Shown here one piece after another: positions 7,024 through 15,140 of a stretch of 64,000 bases of DNA. The notes under the pieces were generated by a model. That model saw only the letters and a program-made list of their open reading frames with translations, had not been told where the DNA came from and ran no database searches. The stretch lies in the NCBI RefSeq assembly GCF_002067035.1, contig NZ_MVQB01000057.1:23380-87379 (forward strand). Direction: 5' to 3'. Both the position numbers and the translations under genes were made by a program. Source of the stretch: Methanoregula sp. PtaB.Bin085. GTDB taxonomy: Archaea > Halobacteriota > Methanomicrobia > Methanomicrobiales > Methanospirillaceae. How positions within the stretch are numbered: the stretch's first letter is position 1; each line of letters starts with the position of its first letter.

Positions 7024-9307
7024 CGCGGGTTCTCGCAGCTTCCAGGATAATGCGTTTCTCCGTGCGTGCAACTGCTTCGCGTATCTTTGCTATGGCGTCG
7101 ATGTTGGCCGAGAGGCTGGTGATGCCATGCTCAACGAGCCACGTTGCCATCTTCGGGTCGGAGCCGGCCTGCCCGCAGATCGAGCACTCGACATTGTATG
7201 CCCTGCACACCTGGATCGCGTTGTGGATAAGAGAGAGTACGGCCGGGTGCTGGGGATTGTACATATCCGCAACGTTCTCGTTGTTGCGGTCGATGGCGAG
7301 CGTGTACTGGATGAGGTCGTTGGTGCCGAACGAGGCGAACCTGATGCCGGCCTTGATGAAGTCCTCGATCATGATGGCACTGCTGGGGATCTCGATCATG
7401 ATGCCGAGGGTAACGTGGTCAACGTCAACACCGCAGGCAGCCATCATCGCCTTTGCCGCGATGAACTGGTCGGGGTGGGAGACCATCGGGAACATGATGC
7501 CGAGGTTGTCGTAGCCCTCCTTCCAGAGCTGCTTGAAAGACTCGACCTGCAGACGGAACTGGTCGGGGCTCTGAAGGTCCCGGCGGATTCCCCTCCAGCC
7601 GAGCATCGGGTTGTGCTCGTGCGGTTCGTTCTCGCCTCCCTGCATGTTCCGGAACTCGTCGGTCGGGGCATCGAGCGTCCGCACCCAGACCGGTTTGCCC
7701 GGGAAGGCATCGAGCACGATCTTGATGCCGTCGTGGAGTTCCCTGACGAACTCCTCCTCCCTGTTGTTGGCGATGAACCAGCCGGGGGTCTTGTTGAGCC
7801 CGAGGATCAGGTGCTCGATCCGGAGGAGCCCGACACCGTCGGCGCCGGTTGCCGCTGCCCGTGCGGCCGCCTCGGGGATAGAGACATTCACCTTGACGCT
7901 GGTTGCCGTGATGATCGGAACGTGAGCGATTGCTGCCTGGTGGACAGCGGCGACTTTCGCATCGGGTGCCGGTGCTGAGACCGCTCCTTCGTAAATGTGC
8001 CCCTTCTCACCATCGACTGTCACGAGCTGATCGTTCTTCAGCACGTTCGTTGCCGTCCGTGTGCCCACAACGGCCGGGGTGCCCAGCTCCCGGCTCACGA
8101 TTGCGGCGTGGCAGGTCATCCCGCCCTCGTCGGTCACGATGGCGGCCACCTTCCGCATGGCCGGCACCATGTCCGGGTTGGTCATGCGGGTGACGAGGAT
8201 GTCTCCTTCCTTGACCTTACCTGTGTCCTTCACGTCCCGGATAATGACGACCCGGCCGGATGCAACACCCGGCGCCGCACCCTGTCCCTGTACAAGAATC
8301 TTTGCGCTTGCTGCGTGCCCCTCTGCCATACCCTTTGCCTCTTTCTTTGCCCCGATAGTGGTAATCGGCCGGGACTGGAGGATATAGAACGTCCCGGCAA
8401 CAATGCTCCACTCAACATCCTGCGGGATACCGTAATGGTTCTCCGCGATCTTGCCGTACATCGCAAGCTTCGCCACCTCTTCGTTCGAGAGGACCTGCTT
8501 GTTTTGCCGGTCCGCGGGAACATCTGCGAGTTTCGTGCCCTTGTCCCCGTCTGCCACGATCTCGACCTTTTTGTTCGAGACGAGGGTGTCCACCACTTTC
8601 TCGGAACGCTGGTCGAAGACGTACTTGTCCGGGGAGACCGATCCGGACACGACAGCTTCGCCAAGGCCCCACGAGCCCTCGATGATGGTGAGAGGTTCGC
8701 CCGTGATGGGGTGGGAGGTGAACATGACGCCTGCTTTCTCTGAGTGGACAAGCTGCTGGACAACGACCGCAATGTTGACCGTGTGGTCATCGAACCCCTG
8801 TTTGGCCCGGTAATAGATGGCCCGTGCACCATATAGGGATGCCCAGCACTTCTGTACTGCCTCGAGGAGTGCAGCCTCTCCCCTGATGTTCAGGTAGGTC
8901 TCCTGCTGGCCGGCAAAACTTGCGTCCGGCAGGTCCTCGGCTGTTGCACTCGACCGGACCGCGACGATCATGCTGCCGTTCTCCATCTTCCTGTATGCCG
9001 CCTTGATCTCGTCGCGGATCTTCGCGGGCATCTTTGCCTTGAGCACGAGGGCTTTTGCCGTCTCGGCTGCCTTTTCGAGTGCCTCGTTATTCTCGACATC
9101 GAGGTTATTGTAGGCTGCAAAAAGTTTCTTCTCAAGGCCGGTCTCGACAAGGAACCTGCGGAACGCCTGGGCGGTGACTACGAAGGCTGTCGGTACCGGC
9201 AAACCGATGGACGCCATCTCCCCAAGGGATGCCCCCTTGCCGCCGACAGAAATGATATCCTCCTTCCGTATCTCCTCGAGCCAGAGTATATTGGGCACAT
9301 CTTTCAT
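7013..9307 (-). CDS. ppsA: phosphoenolpyruvate synthase
   Basis: A 764-residue protein of normal PpsA length that converts pyruvate and ATP to PEP, AMP and phosphate, the gluconeogenic entry point in autotrophic methanogens. The domains follow in order. The N-terminal PEP/pyruvate-binding ATP-grasp domain carries GGKGASLGEM at 22-31 and VRSSATAEDLPDASFAGQQE. The central swivelling domain has the phosphohistidine motif GGMTCHAAIVSRELG near residue 400. The C-terminal TIM barrel has IEIPSSA and the catalytic SICGQAGS. It is the first gene of the minus-strand operon ppsA-mfnA-hpt-dph2-methyltransferase-MFS and diverges from serA across a 166-base promoter region. Confidence 0.95.
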   Translation of the reverse strand: MKDVPNILWLEEIRKEDIISVGGKGASLGEMASIGLPVPTAFVVTAQAFRRFLVETGLEKKLFAAYNNLDVENNEALEKAAETAKALVLKAKMPAKIRDEIKAAYRKMENGSMIVAVRSSATAEDLPDASFAGQQETYLNIRGEAALLEAVQKCWASLYGARAIYYRAKQGFDDHTVNIAVVVQQLVHSEKAGVMFTSHPITGEPLTIIEGSWGLGEAVVSGSVSPDKYVFDQRSEKVVDTLVSNKKVEIVADGDKGTKLADVPADRQNKQVLSNEEVAKLAMYGKIAENHYGIPQDVEWSIVAGTFYILQSRPITTIGAKKEAKGMAEGHAASAKILVQGQGAAPGVASGRVVIIRDVKDTGKVKEGDILVTRMTNPDMVPAMRKVAAIVTDEGGMTCHAAIVSRELGTPAVVGTRTATNVLKNDQLVTVDGEKGHIYEGAVSAPAPDAKVAAVHQAAIAHVPIITATSVKVNVSIPEAAARAAATGADGVGLLRIEHLILGLNKTPGWFIANNREEEFVRELHDGIKIVLDAFPGKPVWVRTLDAPTDEFRNMQGGENEPHEHNPMLGWRGIRRDLQSPDQFRLQVESFKQLWKEGYDNLGIMFPMVSHPDQFIAAKAMMAACGVDVDHVTLGIMIEIPSSAIMIEDFIKAGIRFASFGTNDLIQYTLAIDRNNENVADMYNPQHPAVLSLIHNAIQVCRAYNVECSICGQAGSDPKMATWLVEHGITSLSANIDAIAKIREAVARTEKRIILEAARTRDAE

Positions 9308-9422
9308 GCTCGCACCACTATGATCTTGCCTCCACCCTTGTTAATGATTATGATTTTCCGTCACTGCCCCGCGCTGGTGCACCGCCGGAAGGAACCGTTA
9401 TTCCATGCCAGGGGGCGCCCCC

Positions 9423-9430
9423 TATAAAAG
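9423..9430 (+). promoter_or_regulatory. TATA box for serA
   Basis: TATAAAAG lies 44-51 bases before the serA ATG at 9474, predicting a transcription start near 9450 and a short leader. A second AT-rich stretch (GTATAGTATATGG, 9453-9465) overlaps the predicted leader. Confidence 0.5.
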
Positions 9431-9473
9431 AATAATCCTCATTAAGTCCGGCGCGTATAGTATATGGGTTTTT

Positions 9474-11078
9474 ATGGCAAAAGCGAAAGTGCTCGTCAGC
9501 GACCCGCTGGCGGAAGAGGGCCTCGCCATCCTGCGGCCGGTCGTCGATGTCGATGTAAAGACCGACCTGAAGGAAGACGAGCTCTGCAGAATACTGGGGG
9601 ACTACGATGCCCTGCTGGTGCGGAGCGGCACCGATGTCAATGCAAAAGTGATTGAAGCCGGGAAGAAGCTGAAGTTCATCGGGCGTGCCGGTGTTGGTGT
9701 CGATAATATCGATGTGGAAGCGGCAACACGGAAGGGTATCATCGTTGCCAATGCACCGGAAGGAAACACCCTTGCGGCAACCGAGCACACGATGGCGATG
9801 ATGCTCTCCTTAGCCCGCAACATCCCGCAGGCGAACGCGAGCCTGAAGAAGAAGGAGTGGAAGCGCTCCAAGTTCATGGGCAACGAGATGAACGAGAAGG
9901 TGCTCGGCATCGTGGGATTTGGCCGGATCGGCCGGGAGCTTGCCAAGCGTGCCATTGCCATGGACATGAAGGTCATCGCCTACGACCCGTTCATCACGAA
10001 GGAGCGGGCGGCCCAGCTTGGCGTTGAGATGATGTCGATGGCGGATCTTTTCAAGGCAGCGGACGTCATCACCGTCCACACCCCGCTCATCCCCGAGACC
10101 CGGCACATCATCAACGAGAAGTCCATCGCGACCATGAAAGACGGCGTCCGGATCATCAACTGCGCCCGCGGGGGTATCATTGACGAGAAAGCGCTGTACG
10201 AGGCAGTAAAGAGCGGCAAGGTTGCCGGCGCAGCGCTCGACGTCTTCGAGACCGAGCCCCCGACCGACTCCCCGCTGCTGACCCTCGACAACATCATCGT
10301 CACCCCGCATCTCGGGGCAAGCACAGTCGAGGCCCAGCTGAACGTTGCGGTCTCCGTTGCCAGGCAGTGCATCGAGGTCCTGAAGGGCGGGGCTGCGAAG
10401 TACGTGGTGAACGCCCCGATGGTCCCGCCCGACCAGGCGGAGATGCTCGCACCCTATACCCAGCTTGCCGAGAAGATGGGACGCTTTGCCATCCAGACCG
10501 CAGGCGGCCGCCTTGCGTCCGTTGAGTGCATCTATGGCGGGGAGCTTTCGGCCTACGCGGGCTCCATGAAGTTCGTGACCCGCCTCGCCCTCAAGGGCCT
10601 GCTCGACCCGATCCTCCAGCAGCCGGTCAACATCGTCAACGCCGAGTTCATCGCAAAGGAGCGCGGCATCACCGTGAGCGAGACCGTGACGCAGGAAGCG
10701 AGCGGCTTCAAGAACCTCATCACGATAAAGATCAGGACCGACAAGGGCGAGGAATCGGTCAGCGGCACGGTGTTCTTCAAGGGCCGCAGCCGGATCGTTG
10801 CGGTCGGCGGCTACACCATGGACATGATCCCAGAGGGGTACGTCATCGTCTCCCGGCACCTGGACAAGCCCGGTGTCATCGGCCGCGCCTCGACCATCCT
10901 TGGCAAGAACAATATCAACATCGCCGGCATGCAGGTCGGCCGGATCCGGCCCGGCGAGACGGCCATCATGGTGCTGAACGTGGACAGCGAAGTGCCCGCT
11001 GCAGTTATGGATGAGATCCGGGCGATGCCCGGGATCGAGACGGCGACGTTCGCGAAGATTTCGTCTGAGAAGATCTGA
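9474..11078 (+). CDS. serA: D-3-phosphoglycerate dehydrogenase
   Basis: A 534-residue long-form enzyme catalysing the first step of serine synthesis. The Rossmann NAD motif GIVGFGRIGRELAK is at about residues 144-157, the catalytic region carries NCARGGIIDEKAL at about 225-237, and the catalytic His is in PHLGAST at about 276-282. The C-terminal half contains the allosteric substrate-binding domain and a terminal ACT domain (PGVIGRASTILGKNNINIAGMQ) that usually senses serine. ATG at 9474 (MAKAKVLVSDPLAEEGL) is chosen because the upstream extension is promoter DNA. It is followed by a T-rich stretch (11087-11091) that may terminate it. Confidence 0.95.
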   Translation: MAKAKVLVSDPLAEEGLAILRPVVDVDVKTDLKEDELCRILGDYDALLVRSGTDVNAKVIEAGKKLKFIGRAGVGVDNIDVEAATRKGIIVANAPEGNTLAATEHTMAMMLSLARNIPQANASLKKKEWKRSKFMGNEMNEKVLGIVGFGRIGRELAKRAIAMDMKVIAYDPFITKERAAQLGVEMMSMADLFKAADVITVHTPLIPETRHIINEKSIATMKDGVRIINCARGGIIDEKALYEAVKSGKVAGAALDVFETEPPTDSPLLTLDNIIVTPHLGASTVEAQLNVAVSVARQCIEVLKGGAAKYVVNAPMVPPDQAEMLAPYTQLAEKMGRFAIQTAGGRLASVECIYGGELSAYAGSMKFVTRLALKGLLDPILQQPVNIVNAEFIAKERGITVSETVTQEASGFKNLITIKIRTDKGEESVSGTVFFKGRSRIVAVGGYTMDMIPEGYVIVSRHLDKPGVIGRASTILGKNNINIAGMQVGRIRPGETAIMVLNVDSEVPAAVMDEIRAMPGIETATFAKISSEKI

Positions 11079-11198
11079 GAATACCCTTTTTCTCTCCCTC
11101 ATTAAGAATCCCTATACTGCGGAGGAATCCTGCCGGGATTACCGGAATCGTGCGGGTGCATTATCATTCATGACAACAATAATTCCTGTTCAGGAATC

Positions 11199-11681
11199 AT
11201 GACTGCTGCGATCGGGACAGATCCTGTTCACCCTGTGCTTTTTCTTATCGGAAAGATTGGAATGATCTCCGGCACGATATTTCTCGGATTCATGACAAAC
11301 ATCCAGCATCCTTTTTCGGCAGGAAAAGCAACCAGCCTGAGTTTTGATACGCTTTTTTTATCCTGCATTGGTGTAGTAATCGTCCTGTCATCTTTTGTCT
11401 TGTGCGAGTGGGGACTGTATGGAAAACCCGGCTTTGTTCTTGACCCGGAGATGGTATCCGACCTGAAACGGGACAGTCCCCGTGTGATCAAGGGGCTCAT
11501 CATTGCGATCGGAGCGATATTCTCCCTGTTTATTTTAGTCTTCTTCATGCTGGTGCTCAATGTACCGGTAGTCCAGCGGTATCCCCTTGGCGTCCGCCTG
11601 GTATGGTATTTCCTCCTCATTATGTCGATAAGTATGGCATGGTTCTATTACAAGATGAAACAGGACTGTGTTTTTCAATGA
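11199..11681 (+). CDS. uncharacterised four-helix membrane protein
   Basis: A 160-residue protein with four hydrophobic segments at roughly residues 9-30, 43-65, 97-125 and 130-152, a charged loop between helices 2 and 3 (WGLYGKPGFVLDPEMVSDLKRDSPRVIKG), and a short basic C-terminus. No catalytic or transport motif is recognisable. A Shine-Dalgarno-like CAGGA stands immediately before the ATG. The gene is isolated, and its codon use looks somewhat less GC-biased than its neighbours. Confidence 0.6.
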   Translation: MTAAIGTDPVHPVLFLIGKIGMISGTIFLGFMTNIQHPFSAGKATSLSFDTLFLSCIGVVIVLSSFVLCEWGLYGKPGFVLDPEMVSDLKRDSPRVIKGLIIAIGAIFSLFILVFFMLVLNVPVVQRYPLGVRLVWYFLLIMSISMAWFYYKMKQDCVFQ

Positions 11682-12072
11682 AAATATCCCCGATATCAGT
11701 CAGGTCACATTCCTTGTTGTGCGATGACCCCGCCGCCACCGCGGGGCGCCCCCGGCGGGGGAGCAATTACCGTACCAATTCTCCGAACCGGTAATCTGCC
11801 CAGCGAGGTCCCGACGAGGTGTCGCGCCGACACCCGAAGGGAGGGTGGACTCATACCACCATGAGATCGTACCTGCATTTTGTTCTCAAACCGATCTGCG
11901 ATCTCCTAATCAGAATCGCGATCATAATCGCGATTAAAAATCGTTCCGAAAAAATCGATCGGAGAGTTTTTTTTCTGCTTGTTCGGAACAGAACTTCCGA
12001 AAAAAAATTCTATTTCAGATTCTGCAACACGGCAGATTGTTTAAGACCTCCAGCCATGTATAGGATAATCGT
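11682..12072 (+). promoter_or_regulatory. 391-base intergenic region upstream of the ABC exporter, with palindromic element copy A
   Basis: No convincing gene. The first half is GC-rich, with a C/G palindromic block around 11725-11762. The second half is AT-rich and carries AATCGCGATcatAATCGCGATT (11914-11935) followed by AAAAATCGTTCCG to 11948. This is the first of four copies of an element repeated beyond the ABC genes. A plausible TATA sequence (GTTTAAGA) lies about 35 bases before the ATG at 12073. Confidence 0.5.
11914..11948 (+). repeat. palindromic element, copy A
   Basis: The inverted arms AATCGCGAT and ATCGCGATT are followed by the tail AAAAATCGTTCCG. The same layout, with arms TCGCGATC around a two-base centre and a tail AAAAACCGwTCCGG, recurs at 13945-13980, 14214-14250 and 14485-14520. 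The copies flank the ABC exporter genes on both sides and look like binding sites for a dimeric regulator. Confidence 0.6.
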
Positions 12073-13029
12073 ATGCAGGCAATCGAGGTCTCGCACCTCA
12101 CCAAGCGGTTCGGGAACCTGACCGCGCTGGACGACGTCAGTTTCTCCGTATCCGGGGGCGAGACCTTCGGGTTTCTGGGCCCCAACGGTGCCGGGAAGAC
12201 CACGACCATCCGCATCCTGACCGGCATCAGCACCCCGACCGGCGGAACAGCATCCATCTTCGGGAAAGATATCATCCGGGACACCATCGCCAGCAGGAAA
12301 GAGATGGGGATCGTCCACGAGACCTCGAATGTCTACGACGACCTCACGGCCTGGCAGAACCTGATGTTCACTGCCGAGCTCTACGCGGTCGGGAAACAGA
12401 TGCGTGAGAAGCGGGCAGCAGAACTCCTCGACCTCTTCGGGCTCCTTGAGCGGCGCGACGACCGGGTCCGCGGCTTTTCCAAGGGGATGAAGCGCCGGCT
12501 CACCCTCGCCATGGGCCTGGTCAACAACCCCCGGCTCCTCTTCCTCGATGAACCGACCTCGGGGCTGGACGTCCAGAGCAACCTCATCATCCGGGACGTA
12601 ATTCGTGATCTCAATGCGCAGGGTGTCACGGTGTTCCTGACCACTCACAACATCGAGGAGGCAAACCTTGCCTGCGACCGCGTGGCGATCATCAACCGCG
12701 GGCGCATCGCCGCCATCGACTCGCCCGAGCGGCTGAAAAAGACGATCCAGAGCGTCCAGTCCGTCGAGGTAGCCTTCGATTCCGCATCCCCCCGCCGGAT
12801 GGACGATCTGCGGCAGCTGCCCGGGGTGAGCGAGGTCAGAAAGGAGGGGGACAAGTTCCGGCTCTTCACTGAGGACCCGTCGCTCGTGATCGATGCGGTG
12901 ACGGCGTATGCGAAGGCGGAGAACGCCAGGATTCTTTCCCTCTCCACGTTCGGGCCGAGCCTCGAGGATGTCTTCATCCGGCTGACCGGGCTTGGTATCC
13001 GGACAAGGGGGGTGACCACCGTTGACTGA
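12073..13029 (+). CDS. ABC-2 type exporter ATP-binding protein
   Basis: A 318-residue ATPase of the daunorubicin-resistance (DrrA/CcmA-like) group. The Walker A GPNGAGKT is at 36-43, the signature-like FSKGMKRRL at about 136-144, and the Walker B with D-loop LLFLDEPTSGLD at about 157-168, then the H-loop TTHNIEEA. The C-terminal 80 residues form the accessory domain typical of this group. It energises the permease encoded immediately downstream, whose start codon overlaps this stop by 8 bases. The exported substrate is unknown. The flanking palindromic repeats suggest dedicated regulation. Confidence 0.88.
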   Translation: MQAIEVSHLTKRFGNLTALDDVSFSVSGGETFGFLGPNGAGKTTTIRILTGISTPTGGTASIFGKDIIRDTIASRKEMGIVHETSNVYDDLTAWQNLMFTAELYAVGKQMREKRAAELLDLFGLLERRDDRVRGFSKGMKRRLTLAMGLVNNPRLLFLDEPTSGLDVQSNLIIRDVIRDLNAQGVTVFLTTHNIEEANLACDRVAIINRGRIAAIDSPERLKKTIQSVQSVEVAFDSASPRRMDDLRQLPGVSEVRKEGDKFRLFTEDPSLVIDAVTAYAKAENARILSLSTFGPSLEDVFIRLTGLGIRTRGVTTVD

Positions 13030-13783
13030 ACCGGCCGGGAAGCACGGGCAGCTCTACGCCGAACTGTTCGCGGCATGGGCGATTGCAAAGAAGGATATCA
13101 GGATCTATTACCTCAAGCCGAACATCATCGTGTCCGGCGCCATGTTCCCCCTCTTCATGTTCCTTGCCTTCGCGGTCGGGAGGCCCGCCGAACCGGCCGT
13201 CATGATCCCGGGGCTTGTCGCCATCACGATCCTCTTCTCTGCATCGTCTATCGAGCCGGTCTCCATCCCGATCGAGCGGCGCGTCAGGACCTTCGACCGC
13301 CTTGTCTCCGCCCCGGTCTCCCTGCACGCGGTGGTGCTCGGCGAAAGCCTGAGCGGGTTCCTGTACAGCATCGGTATCGCGCTCGTGCCGCTTGCCGCAG
13401 GCCTGGTTATCTTCCGGACGCCGATCATTTCCGTCTTCCCCCTTGTTTTTGGCATCCTCCTTACGGCGTTCTGCTTTGCCACGATGGGGACGCTGTTTGC
13501 AGCCTACCCGACCGAGAGCCCCGGCGATATCATGTCCATGCTGAACATGGTCCGGCTCCCCCTGATCTTCATCTCCGGCGTCTTCATCCCGGTCGAGTCT
13601 GTCCCTGCGGTTGGCCAGGCCGTGGTCTGGCTCTCGCCGCTCACCTACGGTAACGACCTCATCCAGGCATCCTACCATGGCCACACGCACTTCAACCCGC
13701 TGATCGATATGGCGATGCTGTGCATCTTTATCCTGATCTTCCAGGTTGCCGCGAACCGGCTGTACAAAAAATTCAACGAGTGA
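13022..13783 (+). CDS. ABC-2 type transporter permease
   Basis: A 253-residue integral membrane protein with about six helices, matching the ABC-2 permease family. Hydrophobic segments include IIVSGAMFPLFMFLAFAVG, the region IPGLVAITILFSASSIEPVS, and ISGVFIPVESVPAVGQAVVWLSPL, the last being the family's conserved loop before the final helices. Translation starts at TTG (13022), overlapping the ATPase stop. Together the two proteins form one export system of the drug, lipid or surface-polymer type. Confidence 0.85.
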   Translation: MTEPAGKHGQLYAELFAAWAIAKKDIRIYYLKPNIIVSGAMFPLFMFLAFAVGRPAEPAVMIPGLVAITILFSASSIEPVSIPIERRVRTFDRLVSAPVSLHAVVLGESLSGFLYSIGIALVPLAAGLVIFRTPIISVFPLVFGILLTAFCFATMGTLFAAYPTESPGDIMSMLNMVRLPLIFISGVFIPVESVPAVGQAVVWLSPLTYGNDLIQASYHGHTHFNPLIDMAMLCIFILIFQVAANRLYKKFNE

Positions 13784-13944
13784 TCGTAACAGGCACCGGC
13801 GGGGATCAGAAATGCGTCCCGGCAGGGTTGTGGTGGAAGAACGGTTGTCATGCCGATTCCTGCATCATGAAGAACCCGGCCGGATGCCTTGCAACGATTG
13901 ATACCTTTTTCCGGATTGAGGTTTTCTGCAGAGCGAAAAAGTTC

Positions 13945-13980
13945 AACCGCGATCACGATTGCGATCAAAAACCGTTCCGG
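13945..13980 (+). repeat. palindromic element, copy B
   Basis: Arms CGCGATC-ac-GATTGCG are followed by ATCAAAAACCGTTCCGG. This copy is the closest to the downstream side of the ABC permease gene, and its tail matches copy A (CGTTCCG) better than copies C and D (CGATCCG). Confidence 0.6.
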
Positions 13981-14123
13981 AAAAACCGCTGATCGATTTT
14001 CAGCTTGAAATCGATCCCCGATTTCCGGATCAAAACCGGATCCCGTTTTTCAGAAAAAAATCGATTCGCGATTGAAAACCGGTTCCGGACAAGCTTTCAC
14101 AGATAGAACACAAAACCGGATCC

Positions 14124-14143
14124 CGATTTTCGTACGAAAATCG
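14124..14143. repeat. perfect 20-base palindrome
   Basis: CGATTTTCGTACGAAAATCG is its own reverse complement. It is embedded in a longer, imperfectly symmetric stretch (GGATCCCGATTTTC and GAAAATCGATC). Similar but imperfect symmetry is seen at about 13992-14014 (TCGATTT...AAATCGA). Confidence 0.7.
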
Positions 14144-14213
14144 ATCAGAGGTTTTGAGATCCAAACCAATCCCCGGTTTTCATTTTCAAATCGATCAGCG
14201 ATTTTGCAATTGT

Positions 14214-14250
14214 AATCGCGATCACGATCGCGATCGAAAAACCGATCCGG
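14214..14250 (+). repeat. palindromic element, copy C
   Basis: Core CGCGATCACGATCGCG plus tail. Bases 14215-14253 are identical, over 39 positions, to 14485-14523 (copy D), and the similarity continues for about 25 further bases at lower identity into the TGATTGAAAAA motif. Confidence 0.7.
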
Positions 14251-14261
14251 ATCTATCAGAC

Positions 14262-14361
14262 TCTGATTGAAAAATTTTCATCAGACTTTGATTTTTCATT
14301 TTCAATCAAGGTTTGATTGAAAAATCTTAAGCAGGCTTTGATTGAAAACGGCCCTCCCGGC
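14262..14361 (+). repeat. 25-base direct repeat array 1 (four units)
   Basis: Units start at 14262, 14287, 14312 and 14337, exactly 25 bases apart. The consensus begins TTTGATTGAAAAATTTTC and ends ATCAGGC. The first and third units are close to consensus, the second has an inverted middle, and the fourth decays after TTTGATTGAAAA. Units are contiguous with no spacers. Confidence 0.75.
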
Positions 14362-14416
14362 CCTCTCTCCGGCGTGAACGATTTTTGTACATGTATTTAA
14401 CTTTTTACAGGCAGGC

Positions 14417-14491
14417 TTTGATGAAAATTTTTTCATCAGACATTGATTGAAAAATTTTCGTCAGGCTTTGATTGAAAAAAAATCATCGCGA
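14417..14491 (+). repeat. 25-base direct repeat array 2 (three units)
   Basis: Units start at 14417, 14442 and 14467, again exactly 25 bases apart and with the same consensus as array 1, from which it is offset by 80 bases. A degenerate eighth unit (ACTGATTGAAAAAATTTA) starts at 14532 after palindromic copy D. Confidence 0.75.
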
Positions 14492-14520
14492 TCACGATCG
14501 CGATCGAAAAACCGATCCGG
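14485..14520 (+). repeat. palindromic element, copy D
   Basis: Identical to copy C over 39 bases (14485-14523). It overlaps the last unit of repeat array 2 and lies about 135 bases before the marR ATG. Confidence 0.7.
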
Positions 14521-14628
14521 ATCAATCAAATACTGATTGAAAAAATTTACCGGCCCTTGTTTTGACAGTACCCGGACCTGTTCTTATCAGCACATTTTTC
14601 GCAGCATGCCCCGGCCGGCACGTTGATA

Positions 14629-14644
14629 ATAGTTCAATGCTTAA
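14629..14644 (+). promoter_or_regulatory. motif shared upstream of marR and the flavin-binding gene
   Basis: ATAGTTCAATGCTTAA lies 13 bases before the MarR start and runs into the palindrome TTAATTAA. It matches ATAGTTAGATGTTTAA at 15147-15162 in 13 of 16 positions (ATAGTTnnATGnTTAA), which suggests autoregulation and control of the next gene by the same protein. Confidence 0.5.
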
Positions 14645-14656
14645 TTAATTACCGGC

Positions 14657-15091
14657 ATGAGCACAGGCAACGCGATCGCACTCATCAGCCGGATCCGGGA
14701 GAAGGCGAACCGGCTCATCGTAAGCGAACTGGAAGACCACGGGATCAGGGGCATTGTCCCGTCGCACGGCGACATCCTGAACGTCCTCTTCCGGGAAGAG
14801 CGCTGCACGATGAACGAACTGGCACGGAAGATCCACCGCACGAAGCCCAACGTCACGGTACTGATCGAGAAGCTTGTGGAATACGGCTACGTGCAGAAAG
14901 ACAGGAGCGCTGAGGACAACCGCGTCACGTATATCACCCTGACGGACAGGGGAGAGAGCCTCCGGCCGGTATTCCTCTCAATCTCCGCCAAGCTGAACAA
15001 GATCGTGTACGGCCGGCTCTCCCCGGAAGAAGCTGAATCCCTTGAGACGATGCTCCGGGAAATCAGCAACCGCTTCCCTGCCGAAGAATAA
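14657..15091 (+). CDS. MarR-family transcriptional regulator
   Basis: A 144-residue winged-helix protein of normal MarR length. The recognition helix lies in MNELARKIHRTKPNVTVLIEKLVE (about residues 54-77), followed by the wing KDRSAEDNRVTYITLTDRG (about 82-100), which contains the conserved D-x-R of the family. N- and C-terminal helices (RIREKANRLIVSEL and EEAESLETMLREI) would form the dimer interface. Members bind palindromic operators and often respond to small phenolic or redox ligands. It sits between the repeat-rich region next to the ABC exporter and a flavin-binding protein gene, both possible targets. Confidence 0.88.
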   Translation: MSTGNAIALISRIREKANRLIVSELEDHGIRGIVPSHGDILNVLFREERCTMNELARKIHRTKPNVTVLIEKLVEYGYVQKDRSAEDNRVTYITLTDRGESLRPVFLSISAKLNKIVYGRLSPEEAESLETMLREISNRFPAEE

Positions 15092-15140
15092 TTCTTTCAT
15101 CCTCTTTTCCTGATTGCCGACCCGGCTGCCCGCTCCGAAC

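Larger units (their letters stand above)
13784..14656 (+). repeat. 873-base non-coding region dense in palindromes and direct repeats
   Basis: No gene is supported. The region holds copies B, C and D of the palindromic element, a second family (CAAAACCGGATCCCGwTTTTC at 14031-14051 and 14111-14131, exactly 80 bases apart), a perfect 20-base palindrome (14124-14143), and two arrays of contiguous 25-base repeats (14262-14361 and 14417-14491) that share an 80-base offset. Base composition swings from GC-rich neighbours to long A/T runs. It lies between the ABC exporter and the marR gene. Confidence 0.8.

Noticed and set aside
14262..14491. CRISPR array
   Set aside because: The 25-base units are contiguous and degenerate, without unique spacers, and no cas genes are present in the window.
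13784..14656. Replication origin
   Set aside because: Iteron-like repeats and AT-rich DNA are suggestive, but no Cdc6/Orc gene or ORB-type motif is present nearby, so I did not annotate it as an origin.
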